From Allocoleopsis franciscana PCC 7113 (GTDB lineage Bacteria > Cyanobacteriota > Cyanobacteriia > Cyanobacteriales > Coleofasciculaceae), in contig NC_019738.1 of NCBI RefSeq assembly GCF_000317515.1, positions 2,313,623-2,377,622 of the forward strand: a DNA stretch of 64,000 nt. Direction: 5' to 3'. Positions 35,547 to 44,183 of the stretch are shown piece by piece; positions within the stretch are counted from its first letter, which is position 1; each line of letters starts with the position of its first letter. Below the pieces are notes generated by a model. That model was not told the origin of the DNA. It ran no database searches and was given only the letters and a program-made list of their open reading frames with translations. Position numbers and translations under genes: made by a program.

Positions 35547-36614
35547 TTGGCTAAGCTGAATTCCTTTCGGTTGCGGAGGTTAATGTTCATCACGTTGGTT
35601 GCTGTGACTTTTGGCTCTGTTATTGGCTTAAGCTGGCATTTCCATAAATCCTCTCAAGGAACATTTGGAGCTAAGGATTCAACGTTACCACCTGCGTCTG
35701 TTGTATCACCCCACCAAGAGAGGGCTTCAAATTCAGGAGGTAAAAGCTTACCAACGCAGAACCCTGTCCCAGCCGGGACTTCCCTCTTCCCTACTAGTCC
35801 CAAGCCCAAGGCAATTGCTGAGCCGCATTTTTCTCCAAACCTGCCACAAGAGAGTACCACTTCATCGGGTGACGCAGCCAGCCCAGAAAGCCCATCAGCA
35901 GAGCAACCCACAATCAGTTTTGGGGTTCCCCCAGAGTTTCAGGCCAAAATCATTACAAAGATCACACCGTTAGATCAGCAGAAGGTGATCGCGCTCACCT
36001 TTGATGACGGGCCTTGGCCTAGCAATACATTAAAAATACTGGAAATCCTCAAGAAAAATAACATCAAAGCTACATTCTTTTGGGTAGGACAAGCCCTGAA
36101 AGATCATCCACAAATTGCTAAGCAGGTAGTAGCAGAAGGTCATGCCATTGGTAACCACACCTGGCACCACTGGTACCGTCAGCTAGATGCCTCAACGGCT
36201 GCCCGCGAACTTGATGACACGGCACAACTGATCTATAAAACGACAGGGGTAAAAACCTCCCTATTTCGACCGCCCGGTGCTGTCATGACTAATGGGGTTG
36301 CTGACTACGCCATCCAGCAAAAAAATGCGATCGTGATGTGGTCGAATGACCCTATGGACTATCGCCCACTCTCTGCCCATCAGTTAGTCAATAATGTCAT
36401 CCGCAAGGCGCATCCCGGAGCGATTGTACTGATGCATGATGGGGGCGGCAACCACCCGGCAACCGTGCAAGCTGTCCCGCAAATTATTGCTAAACTGACC
36501 AAGCAGGGATACAAATTTGTCACGATCCCCCAACTGCTGGAAATGACAGACCTCCAGAAGTCGGCAGTAATCGCGAAAAAAGATTGGTCTTCGAGTTTTC
36601 TAACCCAACCCTAG
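35547..36614 (+). CDS. Polysaccharide deacetylase (NodB domain), secreted or anchored
   Basis: The protein has 355 residues. TTG start at 35547 with AGGAGAG 6 bases upstream; the ATG at 35583 is 12 codons inside and would lack a ribosome-binding site. A basic N-terminus plus hydrophobic helix (about 11-28) forms a signal/anchor. A Pro/Ser-rich linker (about 35-130) follows, then the NodB domain: TFDDGPWPSN (motif 1), GHAIGNHTWHH with the two His ligands (motif 2), FRPPGAV (motif 3), NDPMDYR (motif 4) and VLMHDGGGN (motif 5). All five motifs are intact, so it should deacetylate N-acetylglucosamine in peptidoglycan or exopolysaccharide. Confidence 0.93.
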   Translation: MAKLNSFRLRRLMFITLVAVTFGSVIGLSWHFHKSSQGTFGAKDSTLPPASVVSPHQERASNSGGKSLPTQNPVPAGTSLFPTSPKPKAIAEPHFSPNLPQESTTSSGDAASPESPSAEQPTISFGVPPEFQAKIITKITPLDQQKVIALTFDDGPWPSNTLKILEILKKNNIKATFFWVGQALKDHPQIAKQVVAEGHAIGNHTWHHWYRQLDASTAARELDDTAQLIYKTTGVKTSLFRPPGAVMTNGVADYAIQQKNAIVMWSNDPMDYRPLSAHQLVNNVIRKAHPGAIVLMHDGGGNHPATVQAVPQIIAKLTKQGYKFVTIPQLLEMTDLQKSAVIAKKDWSSSFLTQP

Positions 36615-36902
36615 TTTATCGCTAAAAATGCACTCAACTAGATTAGTACTCTGAGGCAATCGTAAGAGCCAAAAGACATAAGATTGGGTAGTCTGCGATA
36701 CTTATTATTTATGCAATATTTCTCATTATTGTTAATAGTGACGCTGCGATTGATGGTGAGCTAAGATACTGAAAATTGAGCCTAATTCCTGAATTTATCA
36801 GCTAAAAATTTACTTCGGCTGAAAAATTTTTGATTTAATCAACAGGAACAATTAAGAGAAGTAAACCTCGATTTACATACTTTGGCGTTTGGTGTGGGAT
36901 TA

Positions 36903-38258
36903 ATGAATTTGAGTCTTATTGCATCACAGCGTGGACTGATTTTAGCAGTGGTGGGAATTGTCTTAGCCGAGATGACTACAGGTATTTCGGCTTCTGTGGC
37001 TGCCCCAACCAATGCCTCGTCGATGAAGCTTCCTGGTCAAGAAGAAAGCGTTGAGTTAGCACAACAGTTATCTGTTAGCCAACAAATGACGAAAGATAAG
37101 GAGGAGAAAACTGATAAAGATGACGACGATGACAAGGAGGAGAAAACCGATAAAGATGACGACGATGACAATGACAACGATGATGACAATGAGTCGATGG
37201 CACAAGAATGCAGTTGCAAAGATGCCGTCTTCAAAGATGTTTCTCAAAAGACTGGGGTTGAATCATCGAAACTCCGAATTGTCAAAGTAGAAAAAGAAAC
37301 CTGGTCGGATGGCTGTTTGGGTCTGGGTGACGCCAACAGCATGTGTACTCAATCGATGGTTCCAGGTTGGCGGGTCATTGTCGCTAGCGGCTCCCAAAGC
37401 TGGGTTTATCGCACCAATTTAGCGGGTACTGTCGCGAAGTGGGACGAAGTGGCAACCCAAACTCTTGCCAGTAGCCAGACAACAACGCAAACAACCAGCC
37501 GACGAGAGGTGATTACCCGTACCAGTGAGACGATACAATCCGTCACGGGTGGCACCAACCAAAGCTCTCAAGCCGAGGGTAGCAGCCAAATCATCGAAGG
37601 TGTCAACACCGGAATCCAGCAGCAGACAAGGATGGCTCGCCGTAGCTCTCAAGTCAGCTTTAGCGATATATCCGAAAGTTACTGGGCGAGAGGTTTCATT
37701 ATGGAACTGGCTCAGCGAGGCATTCTGACTGGGTTTCCAGATGGTAAATTTTATCCAGATAAGCCCGTAACTCGCGCCGAGTTTGCCGCGCTGCTTGCCT
37801 CCGTTTTTAAGCAGACTAAAGTTCGCGATGCAATGAGTTTTCGGGATGTCTCCGCTAACTACTGGGCTTACGATGGTATCCGGGAGGCTTATGAGATGGG
37901 CTTTTTAGGGGCGGCTTCTGGCAGTCAATTCAAACCCTACCAAAGCCTGACTCGCCTGCAAATTTTAACAGCGTTGGCAAAGGGACTAAACTACACCTCA
38001 TCGAGTCGTTCCATCGAGCAAATTTTGTCGGTTTATCGTGATGCTGGCGCGATTCCTGCTGAGGCTCGCAGCTTAGTGGCGGCAGCAACAGAGCGAGGGA
38101 TTGTGGTGAACTATCCTAATAGCAACACTTGCAGTCCTAACAAAGTGGCAACCCGAGCCGAAGTCGCAGCCTTTCTCTACCAGGCGATGGTTAATAAGGG
38201 TGAAGCCACAAAAATTTCCTCGCCTTATATCGTCGGAGAAAAAGCCAAGTTTAGGTAA
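36903..38258 (+). CDS. SLH-domain cell-envelope protein with Asp-rich repeat
   Basis: About 451 residues from ATG 36903 (a TTG at 36882 in the same frame is less likely). N-terminal signal (LILAVVGIVLAEM). Residues about 60-105 form a Lys/Glu/Asp low-complexity region with two 12-residue repeats containing DDDDDK, coded by a 36-base tandem duplication (37101-37172). A domain with conserved Cys (ECSCKDAVF, DGCLGL, SMCTQS; about 106-180) follows. Three SLH motifs (from about 258, FSDISESYWARGFI; TGFPDGKFYPDKPVTRAEF) anchor it to peptidoglycan-linked polymers. Confidence 0.87.
   Translation: MNLSLIASQRGLILAVVGIVLAEMTTGISASVAAPTNASSMKLPGQEESVELAQQLSVSQQMTKDKEEKTDKDDDDDKEEKTDKDDDDDNDNDDDNESMAQECSCKDAVFKDVSQKTGVESSKLRIVKVEKETWSDGCLGLGDANSMCTQSMVPGWRVIVASGSQSWVYRTNLAGTVAKWDEVATQTLASSQTTTQTTSRREVITRTSETIQSVTGGTNQSSQAEGSSQIIEGVNTGIQQQTRMARRSSQVSFSDISESYWARGFIMELAQRGILTGFPDGKFYPDKPVTRAEFAALLASVFKQTKVRDAMSFRDVSANYWAYDGIREAYEMGFLGAASGSQFKPYQSLTRLQILTALAKGLNYTSSSRSIEQILSVYRDAGAIPAEARSLVAAATERGIVVNYPNSNTCSPNKVATRAEVAAFLYQAMVNKGEATKISSPYIVGEKAKFR
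37101..37172 (+). repeat. 36-base in-frame tandem duplication in the SLH gene
   Basis: Two adjacent 36-base units (37101-37136 and 37137-37172) differing at two positions, coding the KEEKTDKDDDDD-type repeat. An in-frame expansion, consistent with recent slippage. Confidence 0.75.
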
Positions 38259-38267
38259 GCCGGTGAA

Positions 38268-38426
38268 ATGAGAGAAGTGGGTGAAGGCGATCGCGAAAAA
38301 CCCCGCCGTCAAAACTGCAACCAAGGTATTGGCAACGGAGCAGAAGGCTGTGATCTTGGTAACTCAAGTCCTCGCGGGGGTAGTAATGATGAAGGTGGAC
38401 GGACGCCGGGAAATCGCCCAAGATAA
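38268..38426 (+). CDS. Small Gly/Asn-rich cyanobacterial protein (52 aa)
   Basis: Found by direct translation; below usual length cut-offs. The core NCNQGIGNGAEGCDLGNSSP followed by RGGSNDEGGRTPGNR has the GNG-EGCDxGxS and GSNDE pattern that recurs in small, uncharacterised cyanobacterial proteins. It begins 9 bases after the SLH gene stop, so it may be co-transcribed. GGTGAA gives only a weak ribosome-binding site. The two Cys and the Asp/Asn-rich core could bind Ca2+; this is inference. It ends 83 bases before a strong terminator. Confidence 0.5.
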   Translation: MREVGEGDREKPRRQNCNQGIGNGAEGCDLGNSSPRGGSNDEGGRTPGNRPR

Positions 38427-38509
38427 TTAGTCTCTCTTGTTCCTCTAGATAGGTGCATAAAAGTCGATACTTCAGCCGATAAGTCAATAATTGAGTATCC
38501 TTTGATTGC

Positions 38510-38545
38510 AACCCCACTGACTAGCGCAGCTCAGTGGGGTTTTTT
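38510..38545 (+). terminator. Strong rho-independent terminator after the SLH gene unit
   Basis: 11-bp perfect stem AACCCCACTGA / TCAGTGGGGTT with a 10-base loop and a T-run (TTTTTT). Confidence 0.85.
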
Positions 38546-38598
38546 ATCTGTTTTTAGAGAGTTTTGCCCTATGAAGTAGAGAAGCATGGACAAGAAAA

Positions 38599-38620
38599 GC
38601 CCAGCAGCTCACTGCTGGGC
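38599..38620. terminator. Hairpin GCCCAGCAG / CTGCTGGGC
   Basis: 9-bp perfect stem with CTCA loop, between the SLH transcript terminator and the convergent transporter gene. It may terminate the minus-strand transcript. Confidence 0.45.
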
Positions 38621-38726
38621 ATCATGGCTTGTAGCAAATGCACCAACGAACTTAATACCGTGTTATCGGCTGTAGCTGACTGAGGGGAGGTTCACTCCCC
38701 CTGATGACGATGACCTGCCGCATGGT

Positions 38727-38760
38727 GGAGTGGGGGTGCTGGGGTGCTGGGGAGCAGGGG
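38727..38760. repeat. GGGGTGCT heptamer/octamer-like tract
   Basis: GGGGGTGCTGGGGTGCTGGG-type units; same class as the tract at 24585-24629. Confidence 0.55.
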
Positions 38761-38835
38761 AAAAAGTCTGCTATCTTTGACTGCGACTGCAACTGGGTAT
38801 AACCATCACTTCTACCACAGATAAATGGATTGTAA

Positions 38836-39813
38836 TCATGAATTACTTCTACCCGTCGGGTCATTCTTACCGTTCACTTCTGTAACTGAAGGAGATTGGT
38901 TAAAGTTAGCGCTTCCTGCAATGTCATCTACGATAAAAAAAGTGACGTGTACAGGGCCATAACGCTCTTGAATGAAGGTTTCAATGCGTTCAGCAATTAA
39001 AGGCGTGAGGTTTGCCAGATCGGGGTGTACGATTAAGTGCATCTGAACATAAACCAAGCGTCCCACAAGACCTCGTGAACGGATGTGGTAACAATGTGTA
39101 ACGCCCCCAACTTGGCGGGCAATTTGAGCCAGAACTTCAGGCGCGATCGCAGTCTGCTCAACCATCAACGGGAACTGCCAACTGACCACTTGCCAACAAC
39201 TTCCGGCGGCTAGCAGCACCAACACAATTGCCAAGAAGACATCGAGCCAGCGAATACCCACCCACACGCCGACTAGTCCCCCGATAACCAATAGGGTCAG
39301 TAACACATCTTTGAACAGTTGACCTGCATTAAAGCGCAGGGCAGGATGACTGAGAACTCTCCCTTGGTAAAGACCCAAGATAGCCATGCCTAGGCTAGCC
39401 ACCACCAAAACGCCTAACACCTGCATTAAAGGCCAACTAACGCGAACCGGAAAGCTTTGGGTGCCTCCTGAAATCACACCGATTAGCTGCTGAGCGGACA
39501 ACCCAATTAAATTTAAACCCGCAAAGCCTAAAATGGCGATTAGCACAAACGTGATGACGACTTCACGTTTACCCTGACCATAAATCGGATAACCGTTGGG
39601 GCGGTAGGCTTTTAGTGTTAGCAAACTCAGGAAGGTGCTGACGCTGGTGAGAAGTGTATGCAATGACTCTGCCATGAGACTGAGCGATCGCACACGCCAA
39701 CCCACTGAAACTTTGACTGATAAAATGAGCAACATCAGCCAGAAAGAGGTGAATAAAATCTGACGAACTCCCTGAGCGCGGTTTTGTCCTTCAGTCATGG
39801 CCTGATGCTGCAT
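38836..39813 (-). CDS. Cation diffusion facilitator-like membrane protein with altered metal site
   Basis: The protein has 325 residues, the usual size, with about six membrane helices and a C-terminal cytoplasmic domain (about 220-315). Helix 2 has MAESLHTLLTS where active transporters have D-x-x-H-x-x-x-D: the first Asp is Glu and the last Asp is Thr. Helix 5 has FKDVLLT, keeping one Asp but missing the His. The C-terminal domain keeps VQMHLIVHPD-type His residues that bind Zn in the family. So it may transport a different ion or act as a sensor-like homologue. Start uncertain between MQHQAM and MTEGQN. Confidence 0.8.
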   Translation of the reverse strand: MQHQAMTEGQNRAQGVRQILFTSFWLMLLILSVKVSVGWRVRSLSLMAESLHTLLTSVSTFLSLLTLKAYRPNGYPIYGQGKREVVITFVLIAILGFAGLNLIGLSAQQLIGVISGGTQSFPVRVSWPLMQVLGVLVVASLGMAILGLYQGRVLSHPALRFNAGQLFKDVLLTLLVIGGLVGVWVGIRWLDVFLAIVLVLLAAGSCWQVVSWQFPLMVEQTAIAPEVLAQIARQVGGVTHCYHIRSRGLVGRLVYVQMHLIVHPDLANLTPLIAERIETFIQERYGPVHVTFFIVDDIAGSANFNQSPSVTEVNGKNDPTGRSNS

Positions 39814-39937
39814 TTATCCCAACATTATCCGTCATCACTTAGCTTGACTGTGTCCTTGAGCGATAGTGATGCCTTGCCCAAGACGCAATGCTGATGCTGC
39901 CTTTGTTCATTCTTTGTTTTCTACCTGCTCAAAGCTT

Positions 39938-40813
39938 ATGCCAGAATCTTCTACAGCTCATCAGTCGGCGTCATTGGATGCGATTGACCTAGATGGTCTT
40001 GATATTAAACTCTTGGTACTGGATATTGATGGAACCATTGCTGGTCACTCTAACCAAATCAACGAACAGGTATTAAAAGCCATCCGTTCGGCTCAGGCCA
40101 AGGGAATTCAGGTTGCGATCGCCACGGGTCGAATGTATTGTTCTGCCTTGCGCTTTCATCAAGCCGTTAATTCCACCCTACCCTTGCTCGCTTATCAAGG
40201 TGCCTGGATTCAAGACCCTGCAACCGACAAGATTTATCAACATCTACCCGTCTCGCGCAGTACGGCAGAACAATTGTTGGATTACTTCGAGAGTGAAGCG
40301 TTGCGCTCTCTGCTCTCCGTTCATTTCTATATCAACGACCAGTTATATGTTCGGGAAATCACCTCAGAAACAAAAATCTATGCCCAACGCTCCGGTATTC
40401 AACCCCAGCCTGTAGGGGACTTGCGTAATACTTTAAACGATGAACCGACAAAAATTCTAGCCTTGAGCGATGACACAGCCATTATTGACCAACTGTGGGG
40501 GAGTTTGCGTAAACAATATACTCCAGCAGAGCTATATTTGACCAAGTCTGTGGCAACCTTCTTTGAAGCCACTCATCCTGCTGTGAATAAAGGGGCGGCT
40601 GTACGCTACCTAGCCGAAGACCTTCTGGGACTTCAAGCCCACAATGTGATGGCTATAGGCGATAATTTTAATGATGTTGAAATGCTCGAATACGCAGGTT
40701 TAGGCGTTGCGATGGGCAATGCACCACCTGAGGTTCAAGCTCTAGCTCAGTGGGTTGCCCCGACGGTTGAGCAAGATGGTGCAGCGGCTGCCATCGAAAC
40801 CTTTATGTTGTAA
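39938..40813 (+). CDS. HAD-superfamily hydrolase, Cof type
   Basis: 291 residues from ATG 39938; an in-frame ATG at 39866 would add 24 unlikely residues. Motif I LLVLDIDGTIAG (nucleophile Asp), motif II AIATGRM, Lys in NKGAAVRYL (motif III) and motif IV GDNFNDVEML are complete, with the Cof-type cap between. Such proteins dephosphorylate sugar phosphates or flavin/pyridoxal phosphates; the exact substrate is not readable. No ribosome-binding site is obvious, and the gene is divergent from the CDF-like gene. Confidence 0.87.
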   Translation: MPESSTAHQSASLDAIDLDGLDIKLLVLDIDGTIAGHSNQINEQVLKAIRSAQAKGIQVAIATGRMYCSALRFHQAVNSTLPLLAYQGAWIQDPATDKIYQHLPVSRSTAEQLLDYFESEALRSLLSVHFYINDQLYVREITSETKIYAQRSGIQPQPVGDLRNTLNDEPTKILALSDDTAIIDQLWGSLRKQYTPAELYLTKSVATFFEATHPAVNKGAAVRYLAEDLLGLQAHNVMAIGDNFNDVEMLEYAGLGVAMGNAPPEVQALAQWVAPTVEQDGAAAAIETFML

Positions 40814-40984
40814 CCCACCAACTGAAAAAAGTTGTAAAAATCAGAAAGGGAACCGACGACTGGCCGTGTTTCGTCTCGGTTCCCTTGCTGGTTCGCTCCT
40901 CACACAACCAAAATGATACCTGAAACTTGTTGATTTTGTCACTACCTGTGGCAAAAATTTTTTTGTCGTTATGTAAAATTATCT

Positions 40985-42100
40985 TCACAGCTCGATCGGA
41001 GCGATTACATTCAGTTGGTCTTGTAAGAGCGATCGCAACAACTTTTGAGTAATCGCCACTAACCCTAATCTCGCCTGAGCAAGCTGAGGAGTCTCGGTTT
41101 TGACTTCTCCCCAAATGCGACAAGCGCTGTAGAATTTTTCAAACCCATGACTTAAAGCATTCGCCAGTTCTAGCGCACGGATTGGAGTAAGCCGCGTCAG
41201 TTGCTCAGTTCCATCTAAAACAAGAGCGATTAACCCTCGTTCTGCCGGATGCTCTAACCGCAAGCGTATGGGGGAGCACTCCATCTCTGGGTTGCCATAC
41301 AGCCAGGGTATGGGGTTAGGCTCAAGCCATTCCCAGTGAGGAGTGATGCCGTCTAAGTCACTCAGGTTAATTAAGCTTTGTCGGTGTGCCAAGCGCAGGA
41401 GTGAGCAGCAGCGAGCATGAGCATATTGAACTCTAAACAGAGAATGAGCCTGGTTTACTGGTTCAGTTTCAGTTCGCTGATTTTGCTCAGGAATCTTAGC
41501 GTCTGGTGAGTATGGACGTTCATACCCAGTTGGAGTCAAAGATCGCAAACTTTTTCCCCGGCTCCCCAGCTCCCCATGTGATAGAACAGGAGGTATTTCA
41601 ATCAACTGTTGTAACCAGGTAGCTAAACCACGATCGCTCAGGCGAAACTGAATCCAGCCTGGAGAGAATACTTGAAGGCTAAAGTCTAAGCCGACTTGGC
41701 TAGGGATTGGAGATTGCGCCTTGAAATTTTGGCTGGAGATAGATTGCTGCTCCCAGTTCCCAGTTTCTGCATCCGCCGTATTTTGCTCACCGATTGCCAT
41801 ACACTCAGCCAGTTGATATGCGATGTCGAGGGGTGGCAACTGCCAGAGGGGTGCAAGCTTAAGTGCGATCGCAGATCGATAAATAACACCTCTATCATCG
41901 GACAAACGATGCACAGGAATCCTTTCAACCGTTATTTTCAACTTGTCTGGTAGCTCATTTGTGACAAGACTCCTACCCAATAAAGCGATCGAAGCTAAGA
42001 TTTGTTGCTGTAAAACTGGCTTAATAGCGACAGAATTCCCGAACAAACTTATACTAAATGACCAACAGTTGGAAGTATTTTTTGTTACTTTTGACTCCAT
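40985..42100 (-). CDS. Stand-alone DALR anticodon-binding domain protein (ArgS-like C-terminus)
   Basis: The protein has 371 residues. The C-terminal third (about 250-371) reads like the DALR domain of arginyl/cysteinyl-tRNA synthetases: LELANALSHGFEKFYSACRIWG and an ending RSLLQDQLNVIAPIEL. The N-terminal 60 residues contain a LPDKLKITVERIPVHRL-like segment resembling the synthetase linker, but there is no HIGH or KMSKS catalytic core. So it is an orphan tRNA-binding module. It may regulate or chaperone tRNA or be a remnant domain fixed in cyanobacteria. Divergent from the Crp-type regulator. Confidence 0.75.
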   Translation of the reverse strand: MESKVTKNTSNCWSFSISLFGNSVAIKPVLQQQILASIALLGRSLVTNELPDKLKITVERIPVHRLSDDRGVIYRSAIALKLAPLWQLPPLDIAYQLAECMAIGEQNTADAETGNWEQQSISSQNFKAQSPIPSQVGLDFSLQVFSPGWIQFRLSDRGLATWLQQLIEIPPVLSHGELGSRGKSLRSLTPTGYERPYSPDAKIPEQNQRTETEPVNQAHSLFRVQYAHARCCSLLRLAHRQSLINLSDLDGITPHWEWLEPNPIPWLYGNPEMECSPIRLRLEHPAERGLIALVLDGTEQLTRLTPIRALELANALSHGFEKFYSACRIWGEVKTETPQLAQARLGLVAITQKLLRSLLQDQLNVIAPIEL

Positions 42101-42142
42101 GTAAGATCTAAAGAAACTGGCGTTTTGCTCACGCTATCGTAT

Positions 42143-42859
42143 ATGAATTCATCATCCTCCGCATCAGAGGCATCTCGACCATTTTTAACTTGGCAACGGA
42201 TTATAGACTGGGCGCAGGAACATTACCGTTATCGAACTTTCAGTAAAGATGAGCGAATTCCCGCTCGTACTGGATTGTTGTATCTAGTACAGCGGGGGGC
42301 AATCCGGTTAGTGGGTACAGCGCAAGTGAGTGCTAGTAACGACAAGTCAGCGTCTAAATTATTGAATCAGACAGCAGATGAAACGTTTTTAGGCTTTGTG
42401 GGAGCGGGTCAACCCTTTGAAATTGTGGCGCAATCACCCTTTACGCTTCAAGCTTATTCTCACATCGACCAGACTTCGGTGGTGTGGATGTACTGGCATG
42501 ACTTAGACAATTGGCCTCACTTTCGTCGGGAAGTGTTAGATGCATTTCGGTATCAGCATCAGCGTAAATTATTGTGGCTGAGTACCTTAGGACAGCGAAG
42601 AACGATTGATCGACTATTGGGATTTCTTACGTTATTAATCGAAGAATTTGGTGAACCTTGTAGCAATGGATACTGTTTACCGTTCCCTTTAACCCATGCA
42701 CAAATTGGTAGTGCGATTGGTTCCACTCGCGTGACGGTGACTCGTTTGATGGGCAAACTTCGACAACGTGAATTGATTTGTACCAAAGGAGATAATTTGA
42801 TTTGCTTACCGTCTCAAGCCATAGAAATTCTTCATCATTCAACGATTGTGGAACGATAG
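42143..42859 (+). CDS. Crp/Fnr-family transcription regulator
   Basis: About 238 residues from ATG 42143 (TTG 42125 in frame upstream is less likely). The N-terminal cyclic-nucleotide-binding-like barrel (about 35-120) lacks the conserved PRAAT-type cAMP pocket residues, so cAMP binding is doubtful. A long dimer helix is followed by a winged helix-turn-helix: LTHAQIGSAIGSTRVTVTRL near 194-213, where the recognition helix is typical of the family. It is divergent from the DALR protein gene; the targets are unknown. Confidence 0.85.
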   Translation: MNSSSSASEASRPFLTWQRIIDWAQEHYRYRTFSKDERIPARTGLLYLVQRGAIRLVGTAQVSASNDKSASKLLNQTADETFLGFVGAGQPFEIVAQSPFTLQAYSHIDQTSVVWMYWHDLDNWPHFRREVLDAFRYQHQRKLLWLSTLGQRRTIDRLLGFLTLLIEEFGEPCSNGYCLPFPLTHAQIGSAIGSTRVTVTRLMGKLRQRELICTKGDNLICLPSQAIEILHHSTIVER

Positions 42860-42973
42860 AACAATTCAATGGAGGTTCGTTTGATATAGGAGTAGGTTCG
42901 AGAGCTGACGTTATTGGTACTCAAATTGCATAATTCATTTACGGAGAGCTGAGCGACTGAGTAATGAGTATTT

Positions 42974-43411
42974 TCACTCACCACTAATTTGAACCAATAC
43001 ACTTCTTTTCCGAGGGCCATCCAAGTCAAAAAATAAGATTGATTGCCAGGTACCGAGAGCCAATTTACCATCCACCACAGGAATGATTTCACTGCTACTC
43101 AACATCATTGCCATCAGGTGAGAGTGAGCATTTATGGGTTCATCAGGAGGGACATCTCTTAAATGAAGGTCATTATGGAGATAGCGCTCTGATTCAGGAG
43201 CCAACTTTCTAAAATGTATCTTCGTATCTTCGAGTAATCTTTCTTCATATTCATTAATGGCTAAGGCTGTGGTTGTATGGCGTGAAAAGACGATGACTTG
43301 ACCGTTGTTGATGCCTGTTGTTTCCAGGATTTTCTCAATCTCAGGTGTGATGTTATAAATCCCAATTCCCTTGTCTGTCTCTACTTCAAGGAGTTCATTC
43401 GTGATGTGCAT
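42974..43411 (-). CDS. YjbQ/UPF0047 family protein
   Basis: The protein has 145 residues, the usual size. Conserved residues include SRHTTTALAINEYE near 47 and NAHSHLMAMMLS near 96, the two His-rich motifs that bind metal, and the end DLDGPRKRSVLVQI. Family members have weak thiamine-phosphate synthase activity in some bacteria, but the physiological role is not established. Cytoplasmic, monocistronic. Confidence 0.9.
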   Translation of the reverse strand: MHITNELLEVETDKGIGIYNITPEIEKILETTGINNGQVIVFSRHTTTALAINEYEERLLEDTKIHFRKLAPESERYLHNDLHLRDVPPDEPINAHSHLMAMMLSSSEIIPVVDGKLALGTWQSILFFDLDGPRKRSVLVQISGE

Positions 43412-43483
43412 CGGGTCACCTACTGTGGAAACGGCGTATTCGTAGAACTTTTTAAGCTGTTACGCATTTAATTTGTATACCTT

Positions 43484-43513
43484 CACACCCCACACCCTAC
43501 ACCCCACACCCCT
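43484..43513. repeat. CACACCC heptamer tandem repeat
   Basis: Units of the form CACACCC/CACACCCTA in the 352-base gap between the divergent YjbQ gene and the next gene. The rest of that gap (43412-43763) shows no coding frame; the 43620-43680 part holds a GTATAGTTT-like -10 sequence. Confidence 0.6.
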
Positions 43514-43763
43514 TTCAAAAATTTTCATATCCAATTTAGATGCGCCGCAGCTTAGGCGAAAATCACTGTTGCTATCCTCTCATGCCTCGTTAACGACATG
43601 ACCATCCTTTTTGCAGAGGAGGCATAAATGTACGCGGCGTAAAATTTGGTATAGTTTCTTACTCAGGGAAAGGTTGTTCTGTTAGCCTGTTTAAAAGGTA
43701 GATAGCCTAACTGAAATAAAGACAAAAATTGCTGACTTAAATTTAAACAAATTTTAACATTTT

Positions 43764-44087
43764 ATGATGATCAAACATTTTTCAGAAGACTGGATTAATG
43801 AATGGTGCCAACTCAATGGTTGGACAGATTTATATATTGAGCGCTGTCACTACTGGGCTTTTCCACCGGGAGCCGTCATGCCTGAGCCAATTCCTACAGA
43901 GGCGCTCAAAGGGATCAAAGCGGAAAAGGGATTATGTGGTGAGGAGCGATTGTGGTCAATGGCAGCGGTGGTGGTGAGTTTAATGGCTGCTCTTTTGAGC
44001 TATTGCCTGAAGTCTCCCATGCCAATCGTTGTGGCTTTTGCTTTTGGAGCTATTACAGTGGGTCTTCTGGAAGTTGAGCTGACCTAG
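43764..44087 (+). CDS. Small membrane protein, cyanobacterial unknown
   Basis: 107 residues. N-terminal soluble half (1-65) with several Trp and Cys (DWINEWCQLNGWTDLYIE), then two hydrophobic stretches (about 66-84 and 88-105, AAVVVSLMAALLSYC and PIVVAFAFGAITVGLL). It resembles short cyanobacterial conserved proteins with a C-terminal hairpin in the membrane. Function unknown. It lies 96 bases upstream of the signalling operon on the same strand. Confidence 0.65.
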   Translation: MMIKHFSEDWINEWCQLNGWTDLYIERCHYWAFPPGAVMPEPIPTEALKGIKAEKGLCGEERLWSMAAVVVSLMAALLSYCLKSPMPIVVAFAFGAITVGLLEVELT

Positions 44088-44183
44088 GTTAGCATGGCTA
44101 AGCTGTGACGGACTACCCATAATTTGCCAAAAGAATTAAGCTGAGTGCTAGATAAAGATTTAAACTCAGGTTAACTAGCTGCT

